DNA of 64,000 nt from Rhodocyclaceae bacterium (GTDB lineage: Bacteria; Pseudomonadota; Gammaproteobacteria; Burkholderiales; Rhodocyclaceae), in NCBI GenBank assembly GCA_018262775.1, contig JADFDU010000011.1, positions 62,001 to 126,000 of the forward strand, given 5' to 3'. Shown piece after piece: positions 24,659 to 33,530 of the stretch (positions are counted from its first letter, which is position 1; each line of letters begins with the position of its first letter). The translations under genes were made by a program, and so were the position numbers. Below the pieces are notes generated by a model. The model was not told the origin of the DNA, made no database searches, and was given only the letters and a program-made list of their open reading frames with translations.

Positions 24659-25027
24659 ATGGCAGAGCCTGCAAAACCCCATCCAGCGAGCGCCCGCCCA
24701 AGCGTGCTCTCCCTGAATATTAATTCAAGATCAGCGCTTTATGCCGCCTATATGCCGTATCTGAAGCGCGGCGGAATCTTTGTCCCGACTGCCAAGCCTT
24801 ATGCGATTGGCGATGAGGTCTTCATGCTTCTGTCACTGATGGATGAACCGGGAAAATTGCCCATTGCCGGCTCGGTGGTGTGGGTCACGCCAGCGGATGC
24901 CCAGAATAACAAGACGCAGGGTATCGGGGTTCAGTTCAGCGAAGACGAATCGGGCCAGGCCGCCCGCCGCAAGATAGAAACCATCCTCGGCGGCTACCCG
25001 GCGGGTCGCCAGACCCACACCATCTGA
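24659..25027 (+). CDS. PilZ domain protein
   Basis: Conserved holB-pilZ-tatD order; YLKRGGIFVPT...GSVVWVTPADAQ. Confidence 0.88.
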   Translation: MAEPAKPHPASARPSVLSLNINSRSALYAAYMPYLKRGGIFVPTAKPYAIGDEVFMLLSLMDEPGKLPIAGSVVWVTPADAQNNKTQGIGVQFSEDESGQAARRKIETILGGYPAGRQTHTI

Positions 25028-25045
25028 TCCTGTTTGCTTGTATCA

Positions 25046-25816
25046 ATGCTGGTTGACTCGCATTGCCATCTCGATTTCCCCGGGCTGGCCGACAGAATAG
25101 ATCAAGTTCTTGATTCAATGAAAGATGCAAGGGTGGCTGCGGCGCTTTGCATCGGCGTGAGTCTTGAAGGCTTGCCTAGTGTGCTGGCGCTTGCCGAAAA
25201 CCATGAAAATCTCTATGCATCGGTGGGTGTGCACCCGGAACACCAGGATTGCATCGAGCCGGATGTGGAAACCCTGCTGCAGGCTGCCGGCCACACGCGC
25301 GTACTGGGAATAGGGGAAACCGGGCTGGATTATTACTGGCACAAGGACAGGCCGAAATGGCAGCGTGAGCGTTTCCGGATCCATGTCCGCACTGCTCGGG
25401 CCTGTCGCAAGCCATTGATTGTACATACCAGAGAGGCGGCCGAGGATACGCTTCGCATCCTCCGCGAGGAAGGTGCGAACGCGGTCGGCGGCGTGATGCA
25501 TTGCTTTACGGAATCCCAGGCAGTAGCAGATGAGGCGCTTGCCCTGGGCTTCCATATCTCGTTTTCCGGGATCGTCACTTTCAAGAACGCCAGACAGATC
25601 AAGGAAGTGGCAATGAATGTTCCACTTGAACGTTTATTGGTAGAAACAGACTCGCCTTATCTGGCGCCAGTGCCCTATAGGGGCAAGCCCAATCAACCGG
25701 CTTATGTCCGCTATGTGGCGGAGGAAATCGCCAGGCTGAGAGGAATGGAAATCGAAGCGCTTGAACAGGCTACGACAGAAAACTTCTGCCGTCTTTTCGG
25801 AGTATCAATCCATTGA
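25046..25816 (+). CDS. TatD family metal-dependent hydrolase
   Basis: DSHCHLDFPG, GVHPEH, GIGETGLDYYW, ETDSPYLAPVPYRGKPNQPAYV. Confidence 0.95.
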   Translation: MLVDSHCHLDFPGLADRIDQVLDSMKDARVAAALCIGVSLEGLPSVLALAENHENLYASVGVHPEHQDCIEPDVETLLQAAGHTRVLGIGETGLDYYWHKDRPKWQRERFRIHVRTARACRKPLIVHTREAAEDTLRILREEGANAVGGVMHCFTESQAVADEALALGFHISFSGIVTFKNARQIKEVAMNVPLERLLVETDSPYLAPVPYRGKPNQPAYVRYVAEEIARLRGMEIEALEQATTENFCRLFGVSIH

Positions 25817-26478
25817 TTATTCAATATATTTCATTTTCGAGTTACGTTTTTCGGACAATTCTTCTGGGCATGGTGCTGTGCATTCAGGCAATGACCGCAT
25901 CGGCAGGCGTTTACGATGATCTTTTGAGGGCGATCGAGGACAACGACACCGAAACCGTGACGACGCTCCTGCAGCGCGGCATGGATGTAAATACCGTCGA
26001 CAAGTCGGGCAATTCACTCCTGATGCTGGCGGTCGAGAAAGGTAATGTCAATCTCGTCCGCTTCCTGCTGGATCATCGGGCACGTGTGCGTACGCCCAAT
26101 CAATATGGGGATACGGCCTTGATGCTTGCGGCGCTGAAGGACCACATGGAGATCGTTACGCTGCTGGTGGCTGCCGGCGCTGAGATCAATCATCCGGGTT
26201 GGACACCCTTGATCTACGCCGCCTTTGAGGGTCACAAGGACGTCGTTGTTTTCCTGATTGGCAAGGGTGCGGAAGTCAATGCGCTGGCGCCCAATCAGGC
26301 CAGCGCATTGATGCTGGCTGCGAGGAATGGTCATGTGGAAACGGTACGGAGTCTGCTCAAGGCCAACGCCGACCCGAATATCCGCACAGCAGAAGAGGCT
26401 ACGGCCTTGAAATGGGCTGCAGCCGCAGACCATTTGCAGATCGTTAAATTGCTAAAAGAGGCAGGCGCAAGGGACTAG
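25813..26478 (+). CDS. secreted ankyrin-repeat protein
   Basis: N-terminal hydrophobic signal, repeated ankyrin units (G.TALMLAALKDHMEIVTLLVAAGAEIN etc.). Confidence 0.9.
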   Translation: MIIQYISFSSYVFRTILLGMVLCIQAMTASAGVYDDLLRAIEDNDTETVTTLLQRGMDVNTVDKSGNSLLMLAVEKGNVNLVRFLLDHRARVRTPNQYGDTALMLAALKDHMEIVTLLVAAGAEINHPGWTPLIYAAFEGHKDVVVFLIGKGAEVNALAPNQASALMLAARNGHVETVRSLLKANADPNIRTAEEATALKWAAAADHLQIVKLLKEAGARD

Positions 26479-26502
26479 GTGCTACCGCCTTCCCATATCG
26501 CT

Positions 26503-26530
26503 ACTTCGTATAATCTGTATTATGTCAACT
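26503..26530 (+). other. dif: chromosomal dif / left prophage attachment site
   Basis: ACTTCGTATAA TCTGTA TTATGTCAACT has dif architecture (11-bp XerC arm, 6-bp centre, 11-bp XerD arm) and resembles the E. coli/Neisseria dif. Confidence 0.85.
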
Positions 26531-26658
26531 TGAGACGGCGAATTATGGCCCTAGTTCGAGCCGCAATTGCGCGGTATAGCCAACCAGCCTTCCCGCAGAA
26601 TGCCGGTTTCGCGGGTTAGCCAAATGCCGACATAAAAGCCTGATCTCTTCATTATCGA

Positions 26659-26685
26659 CGCCTGCTTCCTGCAGGCGTTTTTTTT
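26659..26685 (+). terminator. rho-independent terminator-like hairpin
   Basis: CGCCTGC-TTCCT-GCAGGCG followed by eight T. Confidence 0.8.
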
Positions 26686-26915
26686 CGGCCGCGACCTGGC
26701 GGTAGAGCTTGCGCCGCCGCGCCTAATCCCGGAAGCCGTAGTACCGCAATAACCAATACAGATTCGCTAACCGACCTGACCATGCCGGCATGCAATAGAG
26801 CATAAGCAAATACTTATTCTTCTTGAACTTCGACACATGATATCAGCATTTATCTGTTTCGCTGTGCGAAATAAATCACGCTCTTTAAGCCCGTTTGGCT
26901 CATTTTTGAGCTTTT

Positions 26916-26940
26916 CTTTACGTGTTACTGGTACGTAAAG
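26916..26940. other. inverted repeat, candidate origin/packaging hairpin
   Basis: CTTTACGT-GTTACTGGT-ACGTAAAG, 8-bp perfect arms in the ORF-poor prophage region. Confidence 0.5.
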
Positions 26941-27538
26941 CCGCCTCGCCGACGCCGGGGCGGCGCTTCGCGCCGCTCCCTGGCGCCGGCTACAGCTCAA
27001 ACCTCTACCCCAAACCTCTTCCCTGCCATTTAATGCGCTCCAGGGGGCTATCTCAATAACCCCCGCCGCATGGCGCCCCCTGCCCCGCCTCGATCAAGTC
27101 GAAGCGGCCTACCAGTCCAACCAGCCCGCCAGAGTCACGCGGGCAACGGCGGGCGCAATTGCGCCCATCAGCCGGGCTTGCGCCCGGTTGCCTTCCTTCG
27201 CCTGAGCCGCAGCGCGCCGCATCCATCCAGAGTCCTCGCCCACAGCCCGCCGAAGTCAGCTCGGGCAACCGACGCGCCAGGCGGCGGGGCTTTCGCGGCA
27301 TAAACACCCGGCCGGTGGATCTGGCCGGGCATTTATTCCACGACCCCGAAACCCCGCCTGTCACGCCGCCTGCCCTACGGAGATAACAAAGACGCTTCGC
27401 GCCGGGGCGGGCTGTTTTGTGGGGCGAGAACTCAGGACGGATGCGGAAGCAGAAGCCCCGCAGCCCAGGCAAAGGAAGGAAGAACAACGCCGGGGCTCGA
27501 ATCTAGGCCAGATGTGATAACTGCAAAGGAGCCAAACC

Positions 27539-28672
27539 ATGACTACCAAGCCCAAGAAAACCGTTTCGCAAGAGAAAACCGCCCTGCTGCCGACCCCGGT
27601 GGCCAACGTCGAGCTGGTGCCGCTGTCGCTGATCGACGTGCTACCCCAGATCCGCACCGAGTTCGACAACAACAGCCTGCACGAGCTAGCGCAGGACATT
27701 CAGTTGCACGGCCTACTGCAGCCAGTGCTGCTGAATCCGAACCTGAACCGCTTCACCCTGATCGCCGGCGAGCGACGGCTGCGCGCCTACCGGTTGCTCG
27801 GCCTAGCCTCGATCCCGGCGCTGATTACAAAAGCCTCGGCCGCGGACGCCGAGGATCTGCAGCTGGCTGAAAACATCCAGCGCGAAGAGCTGGGACTAGA
27901 GGATCTGGCGCATGCCGTACGACGCTTGTTCGACCGCCTGGGCAGCCTACAAGCCGTGGCTGATCAGGTGAAGAAGTCGAAGCCGTGGGTGTCAAAGCAC
28001 CTATCGATGTCCTGCAACAACTTCGGTTGGCAAGCAAAGCAACTCCTTGAGGATGGCATCAGCGAGGACCTAGAGCTGCTTACCCTTGTATCGAAACTGG
28101 CCAGGGAAGATTACTTCGAGTGCGACAAACTGTTCAAAGCCATCAAGGCTAAGAAAGCCGGCCGGAAGGAGGCACAGGCAGCATTGAAGGCAGCCAAGGA
28201 GAAGAAGAAAAAAGCCCGGGCGGCACAATCAACAGCCACTGTAACCAAGCCCAAACAACCCAAGGCCCCTCCTACGCCCATTCTGGAGGACCTGATCGAT
28301 ACTCTTCAGGACTGGCTGTGCGATGAGAACGACGTTCACATCAATGGCATCAAAACCGAATTTGCACCGCTATGGAATGAGCTGGACAGCCTGCTCACCA
28401 GCTGGTGGTCGGCCGGCGTCACCACAAGAGACAGGGGTATCGAGGCCGTTGCCATAAACTGCTTCGCCTGGAGCGCACCAAAATGGCTTTGGAACCAGCT
28501 CGACCACCCAGGATCAATCATCGAACACGGCGCTTGGCTGCGAGGCGTTAGCGGCCGCCCCTACGACATCGAGGAGATCCTGCAGGCCACGAAGGATCTG
28601 GTCGGCCGGCTGCAGGCACAGAACGACGCCGGCAATCAGGTGGCCGACGCACAGCCGGAAGCCTCGGCATGA
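27539..28672 (+). CDS. ParB/KorB-like partition protein encoded by prophage
   Basis: N-terminal ParB fold with LIAGERRLRAYRLLG (GERRxR CTPase motif), AENIQREELGLEDLA, HTH-like LQAVADQVKKSKPWVSKHL; RBS AAAGGAG. Confidence 0.85.
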   Translation: MTTKPKKTVSQEKTALLPTPVANVELVPLSLIDVLPQIRTEFDNNSLHELAQDIQLHGLLQPVLLNPNLNRFTLIAGERRLRAYRLLGLASIPALITKASAADAEDLQLAENIQREELGLEDLAHAVRRLFDRLGSLQAVADQVKKSKPWVSKHLSMSCNNFGWQAKQLLEDGISEDLELLTLVSKLAREDYFECDKLFKAIKAKKAGRKEAQAALKAAKEKKKKARAAQSTATVTKPKQPKAPPTPILEDLIDTLQDWLCDENDVHINGIKTEFAPLWNELDSLLTSWWSAGVTTRDRGIEAVAINCFAWSAPKWLWNQLDHPGSIIEHGAWLRGVSGRPYDIEEILQATKDLVGRLQAQNDAGNQVADAQPEASA

Positions 28673-28899
28673 CGACGCAACTCAACAAACCGGTCTGCCG
28701 GCGTACCGAGGACACCATCCGCGACGGCAGCAAGCGCCGGCGGATGGTGGTGACGCTCTACCCGAACAGTACGATCGGAATCCGGCCAGAGCGGACCAGG
28801 CGGGAGGAGCTGATCCCGCTGGAAACCGTCTGGTGGCATGCCCTCAAAGCGCGAGTAACGGCCGAACGAGAAGCAAAGAAGAAAGCTCGAAGGAAATAG
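28669..28899 (+). CDS. hypothetical basic 76-aa protein translationally coupled to parB-like gene
   Basis: ATGA overlap with the parB-like ORF. Confidence 0.6.
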   Translation: MTTQLNKPVCRRTEDTIRDGSKRRRMVVTLYPNSTIGIRPERTRREELIPLETVWWHALKARVTAEREAKKKARRK

Positions 28900-28910
28900 C
28901 CACAGAAAAA

Positions 28911-28934
28911 ACCGGCCTTGCGCCGGTCTTTTCT
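28911..28934. terminator. bidirectional terminator between prophage + and - modules
   Basis: AAAAAACCGGCCTTGCGCCGGTCTTTTCT: 6-bp stem flanked by A-run and T-rich tract. Confidence 0.65.
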
Positions 28935-29283
28935 ACCAGGTCACAAAATCACCATCACGTATCTTTTTAAGATGCGGCCTTCTGTCCGGCCGATACATAT
29001 CCAGCAAAGTCGCATCGCGCAGCTGGAGGATAGTTCCGTTCTTCTCGCTCTGCTCCAGGCGATCCAGCAGAGGATCCAACTCACCAGGACGAAACCAGAC
29101 GCCGAAGATTTTTTTATAACCAAGCAGTCGCCTGATCAACTGGTAAGAGACCCAGAGGATAACCAGAAGGCCCATCACACCAGAAACAATCCAAACGATA
29201 TAAGGGCCCTGGGAACCAAGTGAATGCCACCAGGCAAGCACTTGACGCCAGTAAGGATCGATGAACTTCATGATCATATCCAT
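28933..29283 (-). CDS. hypothetical prophage single-TM membrane protein
   Basis: MDMIMKFIDPYWRQVLAWWHSLGSQGPYIVWIVSGVMGLLVILWVSYQLIRRLLG...; follows secretin gene. Confidence 0.6.
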   Translation of the reverse strand: MDMIMKFIDPYWRQVLAWWHSLGSQGPYIVWIVSGVMGLLVILWVSYQLIRRLLGYKKIFGVWFRPGELDPLLDRLEQSEKNGTILQLRDATLLDMYRPDRRPHLKKIRDGDFVTW

Positions 29284-29308
29284 ATGCCATCCCCCTATTT
29301 TGGCGGCA

Positions 29309-30544
29309 TTATATCGCTTCACTCGATTCTGGCGACACTTCAAGCATCAAGATCATTTGTGACCTGGACTTATCGCTGTTTGTGGCCTTGAAGAAGGCCG
29401 GCAGCCAGGCCAGCCCGTTTGTCGTCGAAGACTCACGACTTTCGTCGAGGCCTGCCAAGACGATCAATTCCCCCGGCTTGGTTCTGACCGTGGTTTGCGC
29501 CTCGCGCTTGTAGATCGTCGGACTATCGATATTGCTGGTGGTGGTCACGGCGAAGTTACTAACCTGCTGGCCGACCTTGACGACGATGCTTTCCCGCGCC
29601 ACTTTCGGTTGAACCGTGATGACAATGCCAGCCGTGCGATACTCGACCGTCGACACCGGATTTCCATTTTTGTCGAGCGTGGCCGCTCCCCGGGTCGGCA
29701 CTTCTGAACCGACAATCAACTTGGCTGTCTCACCATCCATGACGCGCATCTGCGGTTCTGTGACGTAGCGGAAGCGATTATCGCCATCGATGGCACTGAG
29801 CGCGGCTTTCAATGTCGTGCCAGCGATGGTAAGAGAATTGGCCAACTGAGTGCCGGCACTCAACGCAATCCCAAGGCGACCGCCCAGAGCATTCAAAGCG
29901 AGGTTGAAAGATCGCTCCTTGCTCTCCGAATCGGAAAACTCGACCAGCGCAGCACGCACATGCAAACCAGCTGCAGCGCGATCGACTTCTTCCAACAGCT
30001 TGTTGGTTCGCTCGATGGTCTCGGCGGATCCACCGAACACCAGCACATCGGCCGACTTGTCCTTGCTGGCCGGCACGGATGCGCCGGCCAGCTTGGCAAC
30101 CATGGCCAGGAATTCAACAGTTTTGCCCCTTGGGCGGTAGAAGGCAATCTGCTCGGGCAGATCCGGCAAAGCGGTTTTTTCCTTGTTTGGATCCGCAACA
30201 GCAATTTCAGGCGCTCCCGGATCCGGGGCTGCCCGTTTGTCAGCTTGCGGCAGCGACTCGAACATGATGACGCCGTTCCGTTCCTGCAGGGTTATACCGA
30301 CGCCTTGCAGCACATCCCTGGCCAGGTCGAACACCTTGTCCTTCTCGATGGCTTTGACCGAAACCGTGATGCGCTTGTCGCTGGTAGCAATGTGCGGATT
30401 GACGACGTAGTCACGGCCAAGCGCCCCTTTTACAACGGCGTCGATGAACTCGACGACACCCACATTCTTGAAGTTCAGGCCGATGGCCTCGGCCTGGGCC
30501 GAAGCGGACAGCAGAAGCATCAGCAACAGGAGAAGTGTTTTCAT
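29309..30544 (-). CDS. secretin (pIV-like / GspD-PilQ family) of filamentous phage
   Basis: Signal peptide, NFKNVGVVEFIDAVVKGALGRDYVVNP (STN/N0-like), VGSEVPTRGA, PGELIVLAGLDESRES secretin C-domain. Confidence 0.9.
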   Translation of the reverse strand: MKTLLLLLMLLLSASAQAEAIGLNFKNVGVVEFIDAVVKGALGRDYVVNPHIATSDKRITVSVKAIEKDKVFDLARDVLQGVGITLQERNGVIMFESLPQADKRAAPDPGAPEIAVADPNKEKTALPDLPEQIAFYRPRGKTVEFLAMVAKLAGASVPASKDKSADVLVFGGSAETIERTNKLLEEVDRAAAGLHVRAALVEFSDSESKERSFNLALNALGGRLGIALSAGTQLANSLTIAGTTLKAALSAIDGDNRFRYVTEPQMRVMDGETAKLIVGSEVPTRGAATLDKNGNPVSTVEYRTAGIVITVQPKVARESIVVKVGQQVSNFAVTTTSNIDSPTIYKREAQTTVRTKPGELIVLAGLDESRESSTTNGLAWLPAFFKATNSDKSRSQMILMLEVSPESSEAI

Positions 30545-31569
30545 TTCTTGGCTCCTAACCACTTGCCATCGACCAGGTATCTTTCGCCGCTTTGGTCGGC
30601 CTTCGCTCTTGTCGCGGTCAGCACCCGGCCATCATCGAGGATTACCCTCGGCATTCCGGCGCCGGTCATGACACCAACCACCCATGAGCTACGGTCAACG
30701 ACCTCGCTTTGTTGGCCCTGTGACTGGTCCTGGGCGCCGCCAAGCAGCGAAAGGCCAAAGCCTATGCCTATACCCAGAAGCAGTCCCGTGACCGCTCCTG
30801 CGGCCCCTGCGTGCCTTATCAAATCGAATTTCTTCATATAGCGCCCTTTCACATGCCAAGCGGGAAGCAAGGTGAACAAATGCTGATTGCCGAACTCAGC
30901 ACTGATTTTCTGAAGCGTGTTGTACGCCTGGAACAGATGCAACCCCCGGTAGACCATGCGGTCTGAGAGCGGAGGTTTCTGGCCAAAGCCATAGCAGAGA
31001 TTGACGACGTGAATCCTCGGCATCATTAACGCCTCACCAGTGAAGTGTTTCCAGATGCCGCCGATAACCGGCACGCGGATCTTGTCCAGGTTGCGGACAG
31101 TTCCCTGAATATCGATCAAGCTGTCCCTGATCTGCGCATCAATCATTCGGGCATGCTGAGCCATCAGGAGAAGATCCCAACCGTACTTGCGGGACTGCGC
31201 CAGCCACGACAGGATCAACCCTCTTTCCTTACCCTGCCATTCGCGGGAATTCAGAAAGGTTCCAACCTCATCGAGGACAAGCAGGCCGTTCTTGTCCTCA
31301 CGGAAGCCTGGTCGCATTTGGATCTCACCGCGCTCGTCGACATACAGTTTCGGATTACCGAGCGGCATGGCTTCAAGCGCCGCGGCCGAAGGGCAATCCG
31401 GCAACCTCATAACCGGCGTTCTGGACAATGGACTCGCCAAGAACTCGATCTTGATGTCCATATTGGTAGCGATCATGCGATTTTCCTTGAGGTACTTCTC
31501 GAACAGGTACATGGCGCCGAGCGTCTTGCCCGAGCCACGCTTGCCGCCAAGGAAAATGGCCTCGGCCAT
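30541..31569 (-). CDS. Zonular occludens toxin (Zot/pI) family assembly ATPase
   Basis: FLGGKRGSGKTLGAMYLFEKYLKENRMIATNMDI (Walker A), LLVLDEVGTFLNSREW (Walker B). Confidence 0.93.
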   Translation of the reverse strand: MAEAIFLGGKRGSGKTLGAMYLFEKYLKENRMIATNMDIKIEFLASPLSRTPVMRLPDCPSAAALEAMPLGNPKLYVDERGEIQMRPGFREDKNGLLVLDEVGTFLNSREWQGKERGLILSWLAQSRKYGWDLLLMAQHARMIDAQIRDSLIDIQGTVRNLDKIRVPVIGGIWKHFTGEALMMPRIHVVNLCYGFGQKPPLSDRMVYRGLHLFQAYNTLQKISAEFGNQHLFTLLPAWHVKGRYMKKFDLIRHAGAAGAVTGLLLGIGIGFGLSLLGGAQDQSQGQQSEVVDRSSWVVGVMTGAGMPRVILDDGRVLTATRAKADQSGERYLVDGKWLGAKK

Positions 31570-31895
31570 CAGGTGGCCGTCGCCACAGCGCGGATCGTCA
31601 TGAGCTGGTGACGATAGAGGAAGGCGGCAACATCAGCAGCGACACAGGCGGAAATGCACAGTTCGGCGTTAGATGGCCAGATCGCGTAGAACGCCATCAG
31701 AAACCATTGGTTGCTTACCTGGCTGACCAACCCCACGACCAGCAGCTTGATGGCCAGGTAGAAGGCTGTAGTGACCGCCAAAAGCGTTACGCCAACAGCG
31801 GTACCGATTGCAACCTTCTTGCCGAAATAGGTTGCAAGGAAACCGAACGCCGAGCCGAACACCGAAACCAGAAAACTCGCTAACGCACCCATCAC
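31569..31895 (-). CDS. pVI-like small membrane protein (DUF2523/DUF5455-like)
   Basis: Three hydrophobic segments, position between pIII-like and zot. Confidence 0.65.
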   Translation of the reverse strand: MMGALASFLVSVFGSAFGFLATYFGKKVAIGTAVGVTLLAVTTAFYLAIKLLVVGLVSQVSNQWFLMAFYAIWPSNAELCISACVAADVAAFLYRHQLMTIRAVATAT

Positions 31896-33220
31896 GCCCC
31901 CTCATTCGAGCGCGTGAAGCTGCGCCAGATATAGAACACGGCCGAAATCCCAAATAGGTAGCCGAGGATCTGCCGGATTACGTCCAGGTGCGGACAGATA
32001 TCCAGATTCTCAGCACCGGACAGTCCTGCAGCCGGGCCACTCGAAATCGTGAAAGAGATCGGAATCACATCGCAGGAGGTTGTGCTACCCGGCAACAGTG
32101 AAGGCAGCCATGATGTGTTGATACCGGGCAAAATGTCCTTCGAGTTCTCAACACCGGTCTTAAGAGTGTCCAGGTGATCGGATGCGCTCGATGTGTTCGG
32201 CGTGCTGAAATCGTCGCGGTTCGAAAATTGCGTATCGTCTATCGCGCAAGCCGGTGTACCCGGCAAGCCGCATGTGATTTTGTCTATGGGCTTCGTAGTG
32301 TCCTGGGTAACAGTCGGCGTGTTTTCCGTTGTCGGTTCAGCTTGCGTCGGCACCGACTGCGATCCAGGCGTTTCCAACTTGCCGGGAGAAGTTTGAACTT
32401 CGGTACTAGTTATCTCAGAGGTCGCAGCATCAACAGTAATGGTCTTGGTCTGAACTTGCGTTTGCGTCTCAGTCTGCACTTGCTGGTACTCGCGCACCGT
32501 ATATTTCGCTGAGCCTGGCGTTACCTCCCACATCAGAGGCTGGCCGCTGCTGTTGGTACCGTAGGCAATCACCTTACCGTCGCGGATCATGGGCGCCAGC
32601 TTGGTTCCGTCAACGGTTGCACCGCAGTTCATATCATCTGCAGTCGCAAACTGGCCACTGCTAAGAAGAATGTCACAAGTTTTATCGTCGGTAGCTCTTC
32701 TGGCATTTTGCAAGACACAAGACCCACCCGAAAACGAATACCCAGCAGGGCAAGAATTATCAGTAACCGGATACGCTGGGTCTGCACCTACCCATCCCGC
32801 AATCCCACGACGCCAACAAGTACTGCCAATCATCGAACCACCCTCACCCCAATTCAAATTAGCGTAGTAGCTGCACCAAGATTGAGCATCTTGAAAACAC
32901 TGAGAGGAAATAAACGATTGCGTTGTGCAGTAATAATTACTCGATGATGGACTGACGGAAGATGCTGCCGAAGGTGCGGGAGGCTCATTATTAGTATTCG
33001 GACCAAGTGGTATTCTTACTTGGTTATCCTGAGCATCCTTCAAAGTCAAATAGAGTCCGGCAACACCAACCAGCCCAGACAAGACACCGACCGCATAGAC
33101 GCCACTTGCAGAGACAATTTCAGCAACAACGATAGGCACAGGCAAAAACGCCCTGGCCGGAGTCACCATCGCTGTGAAGGCAACCAGGCAAGCTATAAGG
33201 AATGCAGTGAGTCTTTTCAT
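31892..33220 (-). CDS. pIII-like minor coat / attachment protein (TspB-like C-terminus)
   Basis: Signal peptide, Thr/Pro-rich linker, C-terminal CDVIPISFTISSGP...ICPHLDVIRQILGYLFGISAVFYIWRSF membrane anchor. Confidence 0.75.
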   Translation of the reverse strand: MKRLTAFLIACLVAFTAMVTPARAFLPVPIVVAEIVSASGVYAVGVLSGLVGVAGLYLTLKDAQDNQVRIPLGPNTNNEPPAPSAASSVSPSSSNYYCTTQSFISSQCFQDAQSWCSYYANLNWGEGGSMIGSTCWRRGIAGWVGADPAYPVTDNSCPAGYSFSGGSCVLQNARRATDDKTCDILLSSGQFATADDMNCGATVDGTKLAPMIRDGKVIAYGTNSSGQPLMWEVTPGSAKYTVREYQQVQTETQTQVQTKTITVDAATSEITSTEVQTSPGKLETPGSQSVPTQAEPTTENTPTVTQDTTKPIDKITCGLPGTPACAIDDTQFSNRDDFSTPNTSSASDHLDTLKTGVENSKDILPGINTSWLPSLLPGSTTSCDVIPISFTISSGPAAGLSGAENLDICPHLDVIRQILGYLFGISAVFYIWRSFTRSNEGA

Positions 33221-33235
33221 GATCAGCAGCAGTGA

Positions 33236-33263
33236 GGCGGCAGGAATATTTCAGCCTGCCGCC
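33236..33263 (-). terminator. hairpin between major coat and pIII-like genes
   Basis: GGCGGCAGG-AATATTTCAG-CCTGCCGCC, 9-bp perfect stem, position analogous to the M13 central terminator; no T-run. Confidence 0.55.
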
Positions 33264-33270
33264 CTGCCCG

Positions 33271-33519
33271 TTAATGGGACATCAGCTTGATGAGCCGCTT
33301 GACGATAGCAGGCGACGCCATCAGCACACCGGCCGCCACGATGAAGGGGAACGCAGCCGTGAGCAGCGCGAGCAGCGTGTCCTTCAGATCGGTGAAGCCA
33401 CTGGTAATGGCGGTCGTGGTGCCGGTGTCCAGAACGGAAGCCGCTTGGGCGCCCACTGCGAACATGGCGAGCAACAGCGAGAGAAACACGGCGTACATCT
33501 GTTTCGTGGTGAGAGACAT
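33271..33519 (-). CDS. major coat protein (pVIII-like)
   Basis: Signal peptide ending AQA, TM LLALLTAAFPFIVAAGVLMA, basic C-terminus IVKRLIKLMSH. Confidence 0.85.
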   Translation of the reverse strand: MSLTTKQMYAVFLSLLLAMFAVGAQAASVLDTGTTTAITSGFTDLKDTLLALLTAAFPFIVAAGVLMASPAIVKRLIKLMSH

Positions 33520-33530
33520 ACAATTTCCTT

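Noticed and set aside
26979-27500. Several short ORFs in the left prophage region (e.g. 27053..27487 -, 27070..27303 +)
   Set aside because: Arg/Pro/Ala-rich translations typical of noncoding GC-rich DNA with hairpins; no RBS or motif support.
26531-27538. Canonical parS (TGTTTCACGTGAAACA) or KorB operator for the ParB-like protein
   Set aside because: Looked for both consensus sites upstream of the gene and did not find either; any cognate site must be non-canonical.
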